Positions 5,980 through 7,035 of a stretch of 7,035 nt of DNA are shown here, piece by piece (position 1 is the stretch's first letter; each line of letters begins with the position of its first letter). A program made the translations under genes and the position numbers. The stretch comes from Erysipelothrix sp. (GTDB lineage Bacteria > Bacillota_I > Bacilli_A > Erysipelotrichales > Erysipelotrichaceae). The notes beneath the pieces are model-generated. The model had not been told where the DNA came from. It searched no databases and worked only from the letters and a program-made list of their open reading frames with translations. The stretch covers positions 1 to 7,035 of the forward strand of contig JAAZEC010000060.1 in assembly GCA_012512495.1 (NCBI GenBank), written 5' to 3'.

Positions 5980-6648
5980 ATGACATTTTCAATGGAGTGG
6001 GTTACTTATTTAAATATACTAATTGTTATTGTTCTGTTAGGAGCAGTGATTCAGCTAACCAGAAAAGGCCTCCTACTAGGTCTTATTCATTTACTACGCG
6101 TCATCGTCGCCCTCATAGCAGCCATGATTCTATCGGGTCCTCTGGCCGAGGTCTTCCCCTTACTCAACTATAAGAGCGGTGGTATCGAAACCATCGTCGC
6201 GAATATCCTCAGTGTGCAGGCCTCACAACCAATCTGGTTCATCATTGTGGTCTTGGCCGTCTTCTTAATCACCAAGCTAGTTGAACCACTCATTAAGCTA
6301 CTAGACGAAGCACCCATCATCTCTTCACTCAATCGCATCGGTGGCTTTGTTTTAGGACTCATTGTCGGTGGCATTAAAGTGGCCCTCATTCTGGTCTTGT
6401 TTACGACTCCCTTTATCAAGAATGGTGAAGAGGTCATTGAGGCCTCCTATTTGAGCTATGCCCGGGACGCACTGTCCATCGTGGACGGCTTCGCTAAGCC
6501 TTTAACGGATAATCTGGTTCTTCAGAAGTACAGTTCCAATCAATCCCTAAACGAAGATGAGGCAGCCGTACTAGAAGAGCTCATGAACAAGAAAGGTCTT
6601 GGACATGATCAAATCGTTGATTTCCTGGAGAGTATAAAAAATGAGTAG
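5980..6648 (+). CDS. cvpA: CvpA family membrane protein
   Basis: This is a membrane protein of 222 residues with four predicted helices (about 9-27, 33-53, 84-103, 121-142). Family features are RKGLLLGL (28-35) between the first helices and SLNRIGGFVLGLIVG (116-130) leading into the last. The family is named after a gene needed for colicin V production in E. coli; in Firmicutes its biochemical role is not settled, so no specific function is claimed. A charged, probably helical cytosolic tail of about 75 residues follows the last helix, making the protein longer than common 160-180 residue members. The start is ATG 5980 with GAGGT 7 nt upstream; ATG 5992 is possible but less well placed. The gene overlaps mutS2 by 8 bp. 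The zapA and polX genes that flank cvpA in Bacillus are absent here. Confidence 0.85.
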   Translation: MTFSMEWVTYLNILIVIVLLGAVIQLTRKGLLLGLIHLLRVIVALIAAMILSGPLAEVFPLLNYKSGGIETIVANILSVQASQPIWFIIVVLAVFLITKLVEPLIKLLDEAPIISSLNRIGGFVLGLIVGGIKVALILVLFTTPFIKNGEEVIEASYLSYARDALSIVDGFAKPLTDNLVLQKYSSNQSLNEDEAAVLEELMNKKGLGHDQIVDFLESIKNE

Positions 6649-7035
6649 TTTCGAACAGCTAGAAATACAGAAGATAATTGAGCAGATTGCGGACCAGGCA
6701 GTGACGAGTGGTGGTAAGGAAGAAGTTTTATCGCTACGAATGATTACCCATCGTTTACGTCTGGAGCGAGAGCTCAATCGTGAGAAGGAAGCACTGCTTT
6801 CAACTATCAAACAGACGGCTCCCTCCTTCTCAGGTATCCATAACATTTCAGAGTCCTGTGTCCTTGCTAGCAAGCAAGGTGTTTTAAGCGTTGAAGAACT
6901 GGTGGCCATTAGCCAGTTTGGTCATGGCATCAAAAGCCTCCAGACTTATTACAAGAAGCGCTTGACTGACATGAATCACTTGAGTGATTTATTTGAGAAC
7001 CTCTACAGCGACAACGAATTATCGAAAGCTATCGA
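6641..7035 (+). CDS. mutS2: MutS2 (RqcU-like) ATPase, N-terminal fragment
   Basis: The first 131 residues of an open frame run off the window end; full MutS2 proteins are about 770-790 residues. It begins directly with the helical core region (LEIQKIIEQIADQAVTSGGK), without the mismatch-recognition domain of MutS, as expected for MutS2. FSGIHNIS (63-70) and SKQGVLSVEELVAIS (77-91) match the conserved N-terminal MutS2 pattern. The ATPase, KOW and Smr nuclease domains would lie beyond the window. In Bacillus the protein has been tied both to suppression of recombination and to rescue of collided ribosomes. ATG 6641 lies inside the cvpA end, with GGAGAG (6627-6632) 8 nt upstream. Recognition rests on modest N-terminal similarity plus the cvpA-mutS2 gene order, so it is a little less certain than its neighbours. 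Confidence 0.85.
   Translation, partial: MSSFEQLEIQKIIEQIADQAVTSGGKEEVLSLRMITHRLRLERELNREKEALLSTIKQTAPSFSGIHNISESCVLASKQGVLSVEELVAISQFGHGIKSLQTYYKKRLTDMNHLSDLFENLYSDNELSKAI

Noticed and set aside
6571..6909. Open frame of 112 codons on the minus strand opposite cvpA and mutS2
   Set aside because: The plus strand there is continuous coding sequence with good start signals, and the minus-strand protein is serine-rich and featureless.

Overview
The window is gene-dense core chromosome from a low-to-mid GC Gram-positive-type bacterium (Bacillota or a close Mollicutes relative). Three things point there: a KtrAB-type potassium system, the lspA-rluD neighbour pair, and an rnhC-cvpA-mutS2 block, all typical of that group. 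TGA is used as a stop (in the two ATGA stop/start overlaps near 1455 and 4618) and tryptophan is written TGG, so the code is standard rather than the mycoplasma code 4. I cannot place the species. There are no RNA genes, insertion sequences, CRISPR arrays or phage genes.

Region 1 (1-5082, plus strand) is one tightly packed gene string. It starts with the 3' end of ktrB (K+ channel subunit) and ktrA (its RCK gating ring). Next is a small membrane-anchored NusG domain II protein coupled to a Gx transporter family membrane protein. Then come lspA (lipoprotein signal peptidase), rluD-type pseudouridine synthase, a rhomboid intramembrane protease with a cytosolic N-terminal domain, and a ComEB-type dCMP deaminase. 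Gaps are at most 18 bp and four junctions overlap (4, 8, 4 bp, and 11 bp with the convergent neighbour). The only promoter-like element I see inside this string is directly in front of lspA.

Region 2 (5072-7035) holds rnhC (RNase HIII) on the minus strand, converging tail-to-tail with the dCMP deaminase gene and diverging from cvpA-mutS2 on the plus strand. The 65-bp gap 5915-5979 carries two overlapping divergent promoters. The window ends inside mutS2.

The genes are known families and there is no evident new defence or mobile system. The most interesting signal is regulatory. Two genes that lack a Shine-Dalgarno sequence, lspA and rnhC, each have an extended -10 hexamer ending exactly 6 nt before the ATG. 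The predicted +1 is therefore the A of the start codon, meaning leaderless mRNAs, while every other complete gene here has a recognisable ribosome binding site. The second point of interest is the NusG_II/Gx membrane pair, whose role is unsettled.
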